A DNA stretch of 64,000 nucleotides from Pontibacter sp. G13. Its GTDB lineage: Bacteria; Bacteroidota; Bacteroidia; J057. The stretch lies in contig NZ_CP134696.1 in NCBI RefSeq assembly GCF_031851795.1, positions 5,456,001 to 5,520,000 of the forward strand, in the 5' to 3' direction. Below the pieces are notes generated by a model. The model saw nothing but the letters and a program-made list of their open reading frames with translations, was not told the origin of the DNA and did no database searches. The position numbers were made by a program, and so were the translations under genes. This document shows positions 31,628 to 40,362 of the stretch, piece after piece. Every line of letters starts with the position of its first letter. Position 1 is the first letter of the stretch.

Positions 31628-32127
31628 GTTGGTTGACTGAACGTTTGGGTTCCAAACACAATCGGAAAGATTTCAACTCTGGATCTCGCTATTTGGACCT
31701 GTATCTGAGAAAAACGGTTAACCAAGACATTCGCAGAAAATTAACCGCATGCTATGTGCTTGCCGATGAGCCGGACAACCGGGTAATGGGATATTATACC
31801 CTGTCAAACAATCTATTGCCGAGAGATACATTGCCGGAGCGTATGGCGAAAAAGCTACCGAGTTCCTATCCGGGTATTCCAGCCATTTTATTGGGAAGGC
31901 TCGCTGTTGATCAGGATTTTCAGGGAAGAGGCATAGGAAAAGCTTTACTCATAGATGCGCTTGCCCGATGCTACCAAATCTCAAATACACTTGGGGCATT
32001 CGCGGTGATCGTTGACCCCATCGGCCAAGCCGCCGAGGAGTTCTATGCCCAATTTGGATTCCTTCGCTTAGTAGATACGAACAAGATGTTTCTGCCTATG
32101 CGGGCAATCAAACGGTTGTTGGATTGA
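31624..32127 (+). CDS. GNAT-family acetyltransferase toxin (TacT-type)
   Basis: A 167-residue GNAT protein. LGRLAVDQDFQGRGIGKALL is acetyl-CoA binding motif A (Q-x-x-G-x-G), preceded by RVMGYYTLSNNLL and followed by FAVIVDPIGQAAEEFYAQFGF, which contains the Tyr of the catalytic region. TacT toxins acetylate the amino group of charged tRNAs and stop translation. It overlaps the antitoxin by four bases. N-terminus MSWLTERLGSKHNRKDFNSG, with the HDRxxFxCG-like start modified to HNRKDFNSG, is also typical. The operon is flanked on both sides by the hairpin repeat. Confidence 0.92.
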   Translation: MSWLTERLGSKHNRKDFNSGSRYLDLYLRKTVNQDIRRKLTACYVLADEPDNRVMGYYTLSNNLLPRDTLPERMAKKLPSSYPGIPAILLGRLAVDQDFQGRGIGKALLIDALARCYQISNTLGAFAVIVDPIGQAAEEFYAQFGFLRLVDTNKMFLPMRAIKRLLD

Positions 32128-32201
32128 ATGATCCGGGCCTTGGAAAGCCCCGTCTGTGATGTGTCGTGCTTACAGCACTTGTTTGGCTACCGCGGACCGC
32201 T

Positions 32202-32313
32202 CTCGCGGACTTCCGGACCGTGCGCCGGCCTGCCGCGTAGTCCTCGCCATTCACAATCTCTTTTGCTCTCGCGGACTTCCGGACCGTGCGCCGGCCTGCC
32301 GCGTAGTCCGCGA
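32202..32313. repeat. REP palindromes, left group
   Basis: Two units of about 45-48 bp with CGCGGACTTCCGGACCGTG and CGGCCTGCCGCGTAGTC at their ends: 32202-32246 (right arm altered to TCCTCG) and 32266-32313, in which CTCGCGGAC pairs with GTCCGCGAG. They sit just past the 3' end of the transposase gene. Confidence 0.85.
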
Positions 32314-32320
32314 GAAGCCA

Positions 32321-32866
32321 TCACCACAATAATTCAACAGCCAAAGGCCCTTGGCTACCAGCATAATCCTGTGCCGAGGACCATACATAATGATGAGGTT
32401 CATAGACCATTCTACTGCGCACAGGATTTTGATGAATGTATTGAACCTTTTGCCTAGTGAATGATTCGCTGAAACACTGTTTGGCCATATTGCCTACCTG
32501 CCAAAACTGAGCATGCCGCACCTTGGGATTTTTTGATGCTTCTGTTTCAAACTGGCTGATAATCCACTCCTTTCGACTCTCCGTTTTTTTTCGGATATCA
32601 TTGACGATGGATCTAGCGGTGAATTGCTTGAAATCCCGAATGATCGAGGATAAACGATCACCCTTACTGCTGACTACGAGGTGGATATGATTAGACATGA
32701 TTACATATGCATGTACAAGTAACCCCTTTTCCCTTTGGCAATGAGCGAGGGATTCAATGATGAGTTCTGCATATCGAGGTCGAGTAAAGACGTCTACCCA
32801 ATTGACAACTGTAGAGGTCAAGAAATGAATCCCATTCCCGTGAATTTTATATTCATACATATTCAA
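32321..32866 (-). CDS. REP-associated tyrosine transposase (RAYT, IS200-like fold)
   Basis: A 181-residue Y1-type transposase. IHFLTSTVVNWVDVFTRPRY near the start, the catalytic His pair in AYVIMSNHIHLVVSS, and the FKQFTARSIVNDI helix that should carry the nucleophile region are characteristic of the IS200/REP family; the ending YIHQNPVRSRMVYEPHHYVWSS is the usual RAYT signature. RAYTs act on REP hairpins as resident, mostly single-copy enzymes. Here five REP units surround the gene (two left, three right), which strongly supports the assignment. No IS ends or target duplications were recognised. Confidence 0.93.
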   Translation of the reverse strand: MNMYEYKIHGNGIHFLTSTVVNWVDVFTRPRYAELIIESLAHCQREKGLLVHAYVIMSNHIHLVVSSKGDRLSSIIRDFKQFTARSIVNDIRKKTESRKEWIISQFETEASKNPKVRHAQFWQVGNMAKQCFSESFTRQKVQYIHQNPVRSRMVYEPHHYVWSSAQDYAGSQGPLAVELLW

Positions 32867-32933
32867 TGAATATAAATAAATATGCCAAGAAAATAAATTT
32901 TAGGCTATCTCGGACCGCCACCGCGGACCGCAC

Positions 32934-33122
32934 ACGCGGACTTCCGGACCGTGTGTCCAGGCCTGCCGCGCAGTCCGCGAAGAAATAATATATTTTTTGG
33001 CTCACGCGGACTTCCGGACCGTGTGCGCCGGCCTGCCGCGCAGTCCGCGAAGAAATAATATACATTTTTTGGCTCACGCGGACTTCCGGACCGTGTGCCC
33101 AGGCCTGCCGCGTAGTCCGCGT
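32934..33122. repeat. REP palindromes, right group
   Basis: Three units: about 32934-32981, 33003-33051 and 33075-33122, each beginning ACGCGGACTTCCGGACCGTG and ending with GCCTGCCGCGCAGTCCGCG or the GTAGTCCGCG variant. Units one and two are followed by AAGAAATAATA. They have the same orientation as the left group, so the transposase is bracketed on both sides. Confidence 0.88.
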
Positions 33123-33129
33123 GATGAGA

Positions 33130-34257
33130 TCACAAATACGCCTCCAACGCCTTCCAAACCCCATTCGCAGTCTGCTCCCACGAGAATTTCTCGCGTTGCT
33201 TACGGCCTTTCTCGATCAGATCGGCAGCTACTTCAGGTTGGGTGTGGATGGTCAAGAGCGACTGGGTGATCTCTTCCACATTGTAGGGATCGACCTCGAT
33301 CGCGGCATCACCATACACCTCGGGCATGCAAGTCACCTTAGAGCAGATGATCGGCGTTTCGCTGAACATCGCCTCCAGGATCGGCAATCCATACCCCTCA
33401 AATCGCGGCGTGTAGGACAGCGCTTTGGAGGCTCCGTAGACGTCGTTCAGGTCAGGACCATATTTGGGACCGGGGAAGATGATATCGTCAGCGTAGGCAT
33501 TGGCCTTGTGAGCGGCAAAGATGGGATCGTAGTTCCAGCCCTTTTTCCCGACAATCATGAGCTTGTCAGGCGCGCCGGTTTGGTCCTTGTATTTGGCAAA
33601 TGCTTCAAACAGGTTGGGCAAATTCTTTCGGGGCTGGATCGTCCCTACGAATAGGAAATAGGGTTTCCCATCTGTATAGCGATCGCGAATGGCCTGCTTT
33701 TTCTCCTCGGAAATGGGGTGGAATTGCCCCGAAGCACCATTGTACACCACGGAAATCTTATCGGCAGGTGTGCCATAGGTCTTCACCATGTCGTCCTTGG
33801 AAAATTCGGAAACGGTGAGGATGTGATCAGATTTTTCCGCGTAGATGGGCGACCATTTCAGCAGATACTGACGGTGCCAAGAATTGGCGAGATCTCCCGG
33901 AAAATGCTCATAGGCGATGTCGTGGAACGTGCTGACTACGGGAACCGAAATGTCGGGCGAAATGTAGAATTCCGGAGAAAAGTACAAATCGGGCTTCAGG
34001 CGCTCGACAATTCGCTTCGCAGTCCAGTGAAACCACATTTTCCAGAGTACTGGATGACGAGCAGGGGGCCCGACCACGATGGGCTCTACATTGGGACCGT
34101 AGAGATATTCGTCAGCATATGGGCGGTCAAATAGAAAGGTGAACTTCACCTCTGGATGATTCGAGACAATTCGCTGAAGAACTTCCGTGGCAAATCTCGC
34201 TACCCCTTCTGTGGTGCCCGGTAGCAAAAGCCGAGTGTTGACTACAATATGTTTCAT
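33130..34257 (-). CDS. Glycosyltransferase family 4-like (GT-B) protein
   Basis: A 375-residue cytoplasmic GT-B glycosyltransferase. The N-terminal domain starts MKHIVVNTRLLLPGTTEGVA and contains VPVVSTFHDIAYEHFPGD and AEKSDHILTVSEFSKDDM. The C-terminal donor-binding domain has PYFLFVGTIQPRKNLPNLFE, MIVGKKGWNYDPIF and the motif PRFEGYGLPILEAM with the two acidic residues of the E-x7-E type (FEGYGLPILE). It would transfer a sugar to a lipid or polysaccharide. Start ATG 34257; an upstream open frame lacks support. No other glycan gene is adjacent, so the pathway cannot be named. Confidence 0.9.
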   Translation of the reverse strand: MKHIVVNTRLLLPGTTEGVARFATEVLQRIVSNHPEVKFTFLFDRPYADEYLYGPNVEPIVVGPPARHPVLWKMWFHWTAKRIVERLKPDLYFSPEFYISPDISVPVVSTFHDIAYEHFPGDLANSWHRQYLLKWSPIYAEKSDHILTVSEFSKDDMVKTYGTPADKISVVYNGASGQFHPISEEKKQAIRDRYTDGKPYFLFVGTIQPRKNLPNLFEAFAKYKDQTGAPDKLMIVGKKGWNYDPIFAAHKANAYADDIIFPGPKYGPDLNDVYGASKALSYTPRFEGYGLPILEAMFSETPIICSKVTCMPEVYGDAAIEVDPYNVEEITQSLLTIHTQPEVAADLIEKGRKQREKFSWEQTANGVWKALEAYL

Positions 34258-34804
34258 GTCTCGAGTATCCTTGTGTTTTGGAAAAAGTCGTCCGTCCAAA
34301 TTTCAAGTAGTGCTACTATATCATGGCTCGTTCTTGATCGCAGAAGCATGAGGAGGATTGATCCAAAAAAGCCTCCTGAGACTCTCCACGCTCGATTTTG
34401 TCTGTTGCATCCAACATCAGCAACTAGCGCAAAAATGAGCCATTCTTGTTGGCGTACTACTTTGGCAGGCCAAAGAAAGACAAATCCCCCTCGATTTACA
34501 ACCCATTATCCGGTACCATCTCCGACAATGGGATTCGGGTTCAACTTGCCAAATTCCCTAACCAGCACCCTCATCGACGGTCCAAACATGGATTCCGCTG
34601 CGCAATTTATTACCTTATAATTTGGAATCTGCGTAATGTTTTCGCTTTCAGCTAAAAACGATCTGTTCCAAATACTCAACATCGCTTTTTTCCAAGGATG
34701 CAGACTAGTGCTTCGGAAAAAATCAGACTTGGGTGCCTTCGACCTAATCGTGATCGCTTCGAAAATTGAAACAGTTTTCTCTATACCAACCTAAACCGCT
34801 TTCT
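34258..34804. other. Intergenic stretch, nothing recognised
   Basis: 547 bases between divergent genes. A plus-strand open frame of 123 codons (34249-34620) has no family features, no start context and an unusual composition, so it is not called. The region should hold the promoters of the glycosyltransferase and the large secreted protein, but no clear -33/-7 pair was identified. Confidence 0.5.
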
Positions 34805-37800
34805 ATGTTGCTGAAATTCACCGCATCCTTCTGGTCCCGCCTTCTGGCAGGATGCATGGTCGCATGTGCCGGGCTTCCGCTCGCATTCGGCCAAGGACTG
34901 AATATGGACCACTTCTCCGCCATGAAGGCGCGGAGTGTGGGGCCAGCAGGCATGAGTGGCCGCGTCACTTCTATCGACGTGGTTCGCCACCAACCCGAGA
35001 TCATCTACATTGGCACTGCTTCCGGTGGCCTCTGGAAATCCGAAAATGGCGGCATCACCTTCGATCCGCTCTTCGATGAGCAGCCGACAGCTTCCATTGG
35101 TGCAGTCGCCATCGATCCCTCCAATGCCTCCATCATCTGGGCAGGTACCGGAGAGGGAAACCCCCGAAATAGCCAGAGCTCTGGATATGGGATCTATAAA
35201 AGCCTCGACGGCGGGAAAAATTGGACCTGTATGGGGCTGGAGGAGACGCGCGTCATTCACCGAGTGATCGTCCACCCGACCAATTCCGATATCGTCTATG
35301 TCGGCGCTCAAGGAAGTGCTTGGGGAGATTCCGAGCATCGAGGCGTTTTCAAGACCACTGATGGCGGAAAAACGTGGGAAAAGGTCCTCTATATCGACGA
35401 ATCTACCGGGATCGGCGATCTCGTCATGGACCCCAGCAATCCCGAAAAACTGATCGCGGGAATGTGGCAGTTTCGTCGTACCCCTGCTTTCTTCACTTCA
35501 GGAGGGCCAAGCTCCGGCATGTACATCACCCATGATGGCGGTGCTACCTGGGAAGAACGCACTTCGGAGGATGGCTTGCCCAAAGGCGATCTCGGCCGTA
35601 TGGGATTGGCCATTGCGCCGAGCATGCCCAATCGCGTATATGCCCTGATCGAAAGCAAGAAAAATGCTTTCTATCGCTCGGACGATGGCGGCTTCACTTG
35701 GAAGAAAGTCAATGACGACGAGAGTATCGGCAATCGCCCATTCTACTATGCGGATATTTTCGTCGATCCGCAGAATGAAAACCGTATCTACAGCTTGCAC
35801 TCTGTAGTGACTTGGTCCGAGGATGCCGGGAAGTCATTCAAGACACTGATTCCCTATGCGGGGGTTCACCCGGATCATCACGCTTGGTACATTCACCCGG
35901 ACAATCCCAATTTCCTCATCGACGGAAATGATGGGGGAATGGCCATTTCCCGGGACCGTGGCAAAAACTGGCGATTCGTGGAAAATCTCCCATTGGCACA
36001 GTACTACCACATCAATATCGACAACGACATGCCCTACCACATCTATGGCGGCATGCAGGACAATGGCTCCTGGAAAGGCCCAGCTTACGTGTGGAAAGCC
36101 GGGGGCATCCGGAATGCCTATTATCAGGAATTGTACTTCGGAGACGGATTTGACGTAGTTCCAGATCCTGAGGATTCTCGCTACGGATTCGCCATGTCGC
36201 AGGGAGGATACTTGGGACGGTACGATGCTGAGACAGGCTACACCAAGTTTTCCCGTCCCGTGCATCCAGATGGTGTGGAGCTGCGCTTCAACTGGAACGC
36301 AGCCATTGCCCAAGATCCATTCGATGCGGCGGCGCTGTACTACGGTAGCCAGTTTGTGCACAAGAGTACAGACCGCGGGCATACTTGGACCGTCATGTCT
36401 CCGGACTTGACCACCAATGATCCCGAGCGCCAAAAGCAGCTGGAGAGTGGGGGACTGACCTTTGATGTCACCCAGGCGGAAAATAATACCACCCTGCTGG
36501 TGATCGAGCCGAGCAAGTTGGACCAAAATCTCATCTGGACGGGATCAGACGATGGCCTCGTGCACGTTACACGCGATGGGGGAGAGACTTGGACGGACGT
36601 GACTGCCGGACTTCCTGAATTGCCCAAAGGGGCTTGGGTACCTCAGATTCAGGCATCGACCTTCGACGCAGGAGAAGCCTATGTTGTGGTCAACAACTAC
36701 CGCCAAAACGATTGGAACCCCTATCTCTACCGCACCCGAGATTTCGGGGCGACGTGGGAGCGACTGGTTCGTCCGGGGGTCGTGTCTGGCCATTGCCTCA
36801 GTGTGGTGCAAGATCCCGTCACCAAGAACCTCCTGTTTCTCGGGACGGAGCATGGATTGTACGTGTCCATCGACGAAGGAGCCAACTGGACCAAATGGGG
36901 CAAGGATTATCCGACTGCGCCTACCCAAGACATGAAGATTCACCCACGCGAGCATGATTTGGTGATCGGGACCTTTGGGCGTGCGGCCTTTGTGATCGAC
37001 GATATCCGCCCGCTGCGTGAGGAGGCGATGAACCAGACCTCCCAGCAGGATTTTGCGGTATTCCAAGCGCCGGATGCGGTATTGGCTGAATACCAGCAGG
37101 CCGCCGGAACCCGTTTTGCCGCCAACGCCATGTTCCAAGGGCAAAATCGCCGTGGAGGCGCGATGCTCAGCTTCTGGGTGAAACCGCCTGTAAAAGAGGC
37201 CGAACCAGTGGCCGAGGAAGCACCAAAAGGCAAAAAACGCAAAAAGAAAAATCAGCCAGAACCGGCCGAAGAGGTCGTGGCATCAGCCGATTCCGTCGCT
37301 CCCAAGATGGAGAAAAAGGCAGGAGCGGATTCCGTCAAAATCGAGGTCTTGCTCGCTGGGGATGTGATCCGTACCCTCTACGTCAAGCCTGATACTGGCC
37401 TCAACCGCGTGTACTGGAGACTGGACCGCAAGGGGGTCCGAGGCCCCAATCGCCGGATTCCCAAGGCGACCAATCGCGAGCCATCCGGGGGTTCCGTGCT
37501 GCCCGGTACGTACACCGTTCGGATGACCTACAAGGACTGGAAGGACAGCACGGACGTCAAGGTGCTGATGGACCCACGCATGCAGGAAAATCGCGAAAGC
37601 TTCGAGGCGTACACCGCGCTGCAGGAGGAGCGCAACCAATACATGGAAATGGTCGCTACGGCTACCACCCGCCTCAACGAAGCCAAGAAAACCATCGAGG
37701 ATGTCAACCGCTGGATTCCCGCCAATACCGACGACGAGTCCCTCAAGGCGCTCAAGGATCATGGCAAAACCGTCAAGGACAGCATCCAGACCTTGATGCT

Positions 37801-38077
37801 GATGATTTTCGATGATGACAAAAAGCAGGGAATTGTACGCTCTCCGGACGTGCTCACCGCCAAAATGTGGGGTTCCTACCGCTACACGTCCACTGCGGCC
37901 GAGGCTCCGGGCGAGACCCAAGAGATCGTCATGGGACAGATGAAGGACGAAGTCATGACCGTCATCGAGCAGGTCAATGCCTTCTTCGAAACCGAGTGGA
38001 AAACCTATCAAGCGGAAGTCGAGGCGGCCAATCTGAGCCCCTTCAAGACCTATTCGCCGATCGCGCCACCGCGCTAG
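34805..38077 (+). CDS. Large secreted BNR/Vps10-type beta-propeller protein
   Basis: A 1090-residue protein with signal peptide MLLKFTASFWSRLLAGCMVA...LAFGQ. Residues about 45-750 form one or two beta-propellers built of sialidase-type (BNR) repeats with S/T-x-D-G-G-x-T-W motifs: KSLDGGKNWTC, KTTDGGKTWEKV, YITHDGGATWEE, YRSDDGGFTWKKV, HKSTDRGHTWTV, HVTRDGGETWTDV, YVSIDEGANWTKW. This is the VPS10/sortilin-like glycosyl hydrolase group common in Bacteroidota, usually of unknown substrate. A charged linker (PKGKKRKKKNQPEPAEE) separates a C-terminal helical part. Despite the name, the catalytic residues of sialidases are not evident. Start ATG 34805 gives a proper signal peptide; TTG 34766 does not. 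Confidence 0.85.
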   Translation: MLLKFTASFWSRLLAGCMVACAGLPLAFGQGLNMDHFSAMKARSVGPAGMSGRVTSIDVVRHQPEIIYIGTASGGLWKSENGGITFDPLFDEQPTASIGAVAIDPSNASIIWAGTGEGNPRNSQSSGYGIYKSLDGGKNWTCMGLEETRVIHRVIVHPTNSDIVYVGAQGSAWGDSEHRGVFKTTDGGKTWEKVLYIDESTGIGDLVMDPSNPEKLIAGMWQFRRTPAFFTSGGPSSGMYITHDGGATWEERTSEDGLPKGDLGRMGLAIAPSMPNRVYALIESKKNAFYRSDDGGFTWKKVNDDESIGNRPFYYADIFVDPQNENRIYSLHSVVTWSEDAGKSFKTLIPYAGVHPDHHAWYIHPDNPNFLIDGNDGGMAISRDRGKNWRFVENLPLAQYYHINIDNDMPYHIYGGMQDNGSWKGPAYVWKAGGIRNAYYQELYFGDGFDVVPDPEDSRYGFAMSQGGYLGRYDAETGYTKFSRPVHPDGVELRFNWNAAIAQDPFDAAALYYGSQFVHKSTDRGHTWTVMSPDLTTNDPERQKQLESGGLTFDVTQAENNTTLLVIEPSKLDQNLIWTGSDDGLVHVTRDGGETWTDVTAGLPELPKGAWVPQIQASTFDAGEAYVVVNNYRQNDWNPYLYRTRDFGATWERLVRPGVVSGHCLSVVQDPVTKNLLFLGTEHGLYVSIDEGANWTKWGKDYPTAPTQDMKIHPREHDLVIGTFGRAAFVIDDIRPLREEAMNQTSQQDFAVFQAPDAVLAEYQQAAGTRFAANAMFQGQNRRGGAMLSFWVKPPVKEAEPVAEEAPKGKKRKKKNQPEPAEEVVASADSVAPKMEKKAGADSVKIEVLLAGDVIRTLYVKPDTGLNRVYWRLDRKGVRGPNRRIPKATNREPSGGSVLPGTYTVRMTYKDWKDSTDVKVLMDPRMQENRESFEAYTALQEERNQYMEMVATATTRLNEAKKTIEDVNRWIPANTDDESLKALKDHGKTVKDSIQTLMLMIFDDDKKQGIVRSPDVLTAKMWGSYRYTSTAAEAPGETQEIVMGQMKDEVMTVIEQVNAFFETEWKTYQAEVEAANLSPFKTYSPIAPPR

Positions 38078-38098
38078 AATTTTTATGTGTTGAACCTG

Positions 38099-38136
38099 AA
38101 CAGGGCAATCTCCGCAAGGAGGTGGCCCTGTTTTGA
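38099..38136 (+). terminator. Terminator after the beta-propeller gene
   Basis: AACAGGGC (38099-38106) pairs with GCCCTGTT (38125-38132), followed by TTGATTTT. It lies 21 bases after the stop codon at 38077. Confidence 0.75.
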
Positions 38137-38556
38137 TTTTGACGCTAACCGGATGACGAGTCTGAGCAGGATTTGGGCGTGCCCCAGCGTGCTTGGGAAC
38201 AGGTTTCCGCCTAGATCATGAGTCGCTGGGTCGGGCCCCTCCGTGCTTCGCTGCGCTCGGTCCTAGATCTGGGGGCGAGAGATCGCCGCCCCCAGATCTA
38301 CGACTCCGCCTAACGGCGGCCACTCCGGACCCCTCACGCCACACCAGCCAGCCGCACACCCACAGAGTATCAGTATTCCCCCCGCCCGTCCTTCCAGCCT
38401 GCCATAAACCTTTGCCCGCGCACTGGGGGCAGAGGTGGAATCTCCCCGAACATAGATGGCATCTCCGGAACACGCCTAGCTCGCTGCTCATCACAGTATT
38501 TGACCGAGGAATCATTCCCCGCGCTCAATCTTCCTGAAAATTCCTATCTTATCAGT
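38137..38556. other. Intergenic stretch with hairpin and repeat fragments
   Basis: Contains a segment GGGCCCCTCCGTGCTTCGCT with CGCTCGG, typical of dispersed intergenic elements, a 14-bp hairpin at 38264-38300, and the first fragment of the CCAGCCTGCCATAAACC ... GGCAGAGGTGGAATCTCCCC repeat (about 38391-38480). No gene recognised. Confidence 0.5.
38264..38300. repeat. Perfect 14-bp hairpin
   Basis: TAGATCTGGGGGCG (38264-38277) is the exact reverse complement of CGCCCCCAGATCTA (38287-38300), with a nine-base loop. There is no T run on either side, so it looks like the core of a dispersed intergenic element more than a terminator. Confidence 0.8.
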
Positions 38557-38742
38557 ATGAAAAGAGTGGTAAACATCAAGAACCAGAAAAGCGACCAAAC
38601 TGATCTAGAATATTGGCTAACCCAATCTCCACAAGCCAGAATTTCCGCCATAGAAACCCTACGACTCCAATATGTCAGACTCAAACGTATTCAGCCAAGA
38701 CTTCAGAGAGTTTGTCGAATTGTTGCATCTGCATCAGGTTGA
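38557..38742 (+). CDS. Small protein of a nucleotidyltransferase module
   Basis: A 61-residue protein (MKRVVNIKNQKSDQTDLEYW...). The segment YWLTQSPQARISAIETLRLQY and ending RLQRVCRIV resemble small proteins commonly encoded just before a stand-alone nucleotidyltransferase in Bacteroidota, in a toxin-antitoxin-like pair. The following nucleotidyltransferase frame overlaps it by about 70 bases, more than usual. Because that partner is truncated, this gene may be a relic. Confidence 0.55.
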   Translation: MKRVVNIKNQKSDQTDLEYWLTQSPQARISAIETLRLQYVRLKRIQPRLQRVCRIVASASG

Positions 38743-38869
38743 ATACATGATTGCAGGAGGCTACGCAGTAGGCATCTACGGACACCCTAGATACACTGGC
38801 GATCTCGATGTATGGATCAATGCCTCGCTGGTCGTTCTTTCAATGGGCATGGCGATTGGGCGCCCATAG
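38672..38869 (+). pseudogene. Nucleotidyltransferase fragment cut by a repeat
   Basis: The first 50 residues are a clear start of an MNT/AbiEii-like nucleotidyltransferase: REFVELLHLHQVEYMIAGGYAV, then GIYGHPRYTGDLDVWIN with the GG and D-x-D metal-binding motif. Directly after DVWIN (about 38818) the sequence enters the 295-bp intergenic repeat and ends in unrelated residues. The rest of the enzyme (normally about 100 more residues) is missing, so it should be inactive. Confidence 0.8.
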
Positions 38870-39117
38870 GGCAGGTTATTATCCACCGCCATCATGTCAT
38901 CCTGAACGTCCATCGTCGAGGCCCATTGCGATGGCGGGCGATTCAGGATCTCTTGGGGTACTGGGCATTCATCCCTCCCAAGATTCTGAATAAATCCCCA
39001 TCACACAGGCCTGCGCTTCAGATTTTCCAGAATGACACAAAAGCTTCGTCTAGCATCTATCTAATCCCCCTCCCGTCATTCCAGCCTGCCATAAGCCTTG
39101 GCCCTTGCGTTAGCGGC
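38823..39117. repeat. Long direct repeat, copy 1
   Basis: A roughly 295-bp segment starting CCTCGCTGGTCGTTCTTTCA and ending with CAGCCTGCCATAAGCCTTGG CC. It is almost identical to copy 2 at 39358-39652, offset 535 bases. It contains the inverted elements GGGCGCCCATAGGGC and GCCCATTGCGATGGCGGGCG. Open frames across it differ between copies only by repeat edges and are not genes. It has truncated the nucleotidyltransferase. Confidence 0.85.
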
Positions 39118-39357
39118 AGAGGTGGAATCTCCCCTTCCATCCACCTTGCCTCATCCCTGAAAATCCCCGGGTCGGGATTGCGTGTGGCGGGATTTATCAG
39201 GGATCCCAAGTCGCAACAACGGAAGCCGCAGGTCGGGCGCCCGCAGGGCTGTCCAGATGCTCCCCCGCCCGTAATTTCAGCCTCCTATGAGCCTTGGCCC
39301 GTGTGCCGGCGGCAGAGGTGGAATCTCCCCGAACTTATACGGCATCTCCGGAATACG

Positions 39358-39652
39358 CCTCGCTGGTCGTTCTTTCAATTTGCATGGCGATTGGGCGCCC
39401 ATAGGGCAGGATATTATCCACCGCCATCATGTCATCCTGAACGTCCATCGTCGAGGCCCATTGCGATGGCGGGCGATTCAGGATCTCTTGGGGTACTGGG
39501 CATTCATCCCTCCCAAGATTCTGAATAAATCCCCATCACACAGGCCTGCGCTTCAGATTTTCCAGAATGACACAAAAGCTTCGTCTAGCATCTATCTAAT
39601 CCCCCTCCCGTCATTCCAGCCTGCCATGAGCCTTGGCCCGTGCGTCGGGGGC
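39358..39652. repeat. Long direct repeat, copy 2
   Basis: Second copy, starting CCTCGCTGGTCGTTCTTTCA and ending CAGCCTGCCATGAGCCTTGG. Differences are few (GGGCATGG to TTGCATGG near the start, GGTTATTA to GGATATTA). Between the copies (39118-39357) lie shorter fragments of the GGCAGAGGTGGAATCTCCCC element, which also occurs at 38431, 39311 and 39651. Confidence 0.85.
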
Positions 39653-39743
39653 AGAGGTGGAATCTCCCCGAACTTATACGGCATCTCCGGAACACACCTC
39701 GCTGGCCACTTTTTTAATATCTGGCCTGAGTAAATCTCCTTGG

Positions 39744-40160
39744 TTATTCAGCTATTTCAAGAGATAAAACGGAGATTTCGCTGAATAACCGAAAGTCAGA
39801 TGTATTGGCTGTTGCGATTTGGGCAATCTGATGGGCAATGGCAATAGACACGATTTCTAGGTCAAAGACCCTATTCCCTCTGGGTTGGTGAGTTCGGATG
39901 AGATCCTCAAAATATGTGAGCGAAGTGTTATCAGGAAACAAGATGATTGCATGTTCCCTGAGCTCGGAGAAAAAGCCCAATGCCAAATCGAAAGGGACGG
40001 ACATTTTTGAGCAAACTGCAAAATATTCAGAAATGACCTTGGTGGTGAGGAATAGATCGTAATTGGGCTCTGTCAAAATGCGTTTTGCGGATTGGAAATA
40101 TCGAGATTGAGCATCCAGAGCATAAATGAGGACATTGGTATCTAGCAGCACCTTACTCAT
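39744..40160 (-). CDS. PIN-domain toxin (VapC-like ribonuclease)
   Basis: A 138-residue PIN domain. The start MSKVLLDTNVLIYALDAQSR supplies the first acidic residue (D7 in LLDTNVLIY), the TTKVISEYFAVCSK helix the Glu, and RGNRVFDLEIVSIAIAHQ plus TANTSDFRLF the later Asp residues of the metal site. PIN toxins cleave RNA and are held inactive by the neighbouring antitoxin. The start overlaps the antitoxin stop by eight bases. Confidence 0.88.
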   Translation of the reverse strand: MSKVLLDTNVLIYALDAQSRYFQSAKRILTEPNYDLFLTTKVISEYFAVCSKMSVPFDLALGFFSELREHAIILFPDNTSLTYFEDLIRTHQPRGNRVFDLEIVSIAIAHQIAQIATANTSDFRLFSEISVLSLEIAE

Positions 40161-40362
40161 GGGAGAAATCTCTGATATTCACCTCATCAAGTTTCCCTCC
40201 TAGATTGGCACTTCCCAATAGTTTCCATTCACGATTGGGTTGGCTGGATTCTTCCTCCATTTCGATGATGGTCACAATGACCTTCTTTCCCAGAAATCGT
40301 TTAAGGCGCTTTTGCTTGAGGATGGCTTCTCCCCAAAGACCCTGCAGGGTAATTGCTTTCAT
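40153..40362 (-). CDS. Antitoxin partner of the PIN toxin
   Basis: A 69-residue protein (MKAITLQGLWGEAILKQKRL...) with a basic N-terminal half and an acidic Glu-rich middle (IIEMEEESSQPNRE), ending GGKLDEVNIRDFSHE. The size, position upstream of and overlap with the PIN gene, and charge layout fit an antitoxin; small C-terminal tails like GKLDEVNIRDFSHE often insert into the PIN active site. No DNA-binding family was recognised. Confidence 0.75.
   Translation of the reverse strand: MKAITLQGLWGEAILKQKRLKRFLGKKVIVTIIEMEEESSQPNREWKLLGSANLGGKLDEVNIRDFSHE

Noticed and set aside
34249-34620. A 123-codon plus-strand frame between the glycosyltransferase and the propeller gene
   Set aside because: It overlaps the start of the glycosyltransferase gene, has no ribosome site and no family features.
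38812-39733. Long plus-strand frames across the 295-bp direct repeats
   Set aside because: They consist only of repeat sequence, are similar in two frames, and contain no domain.
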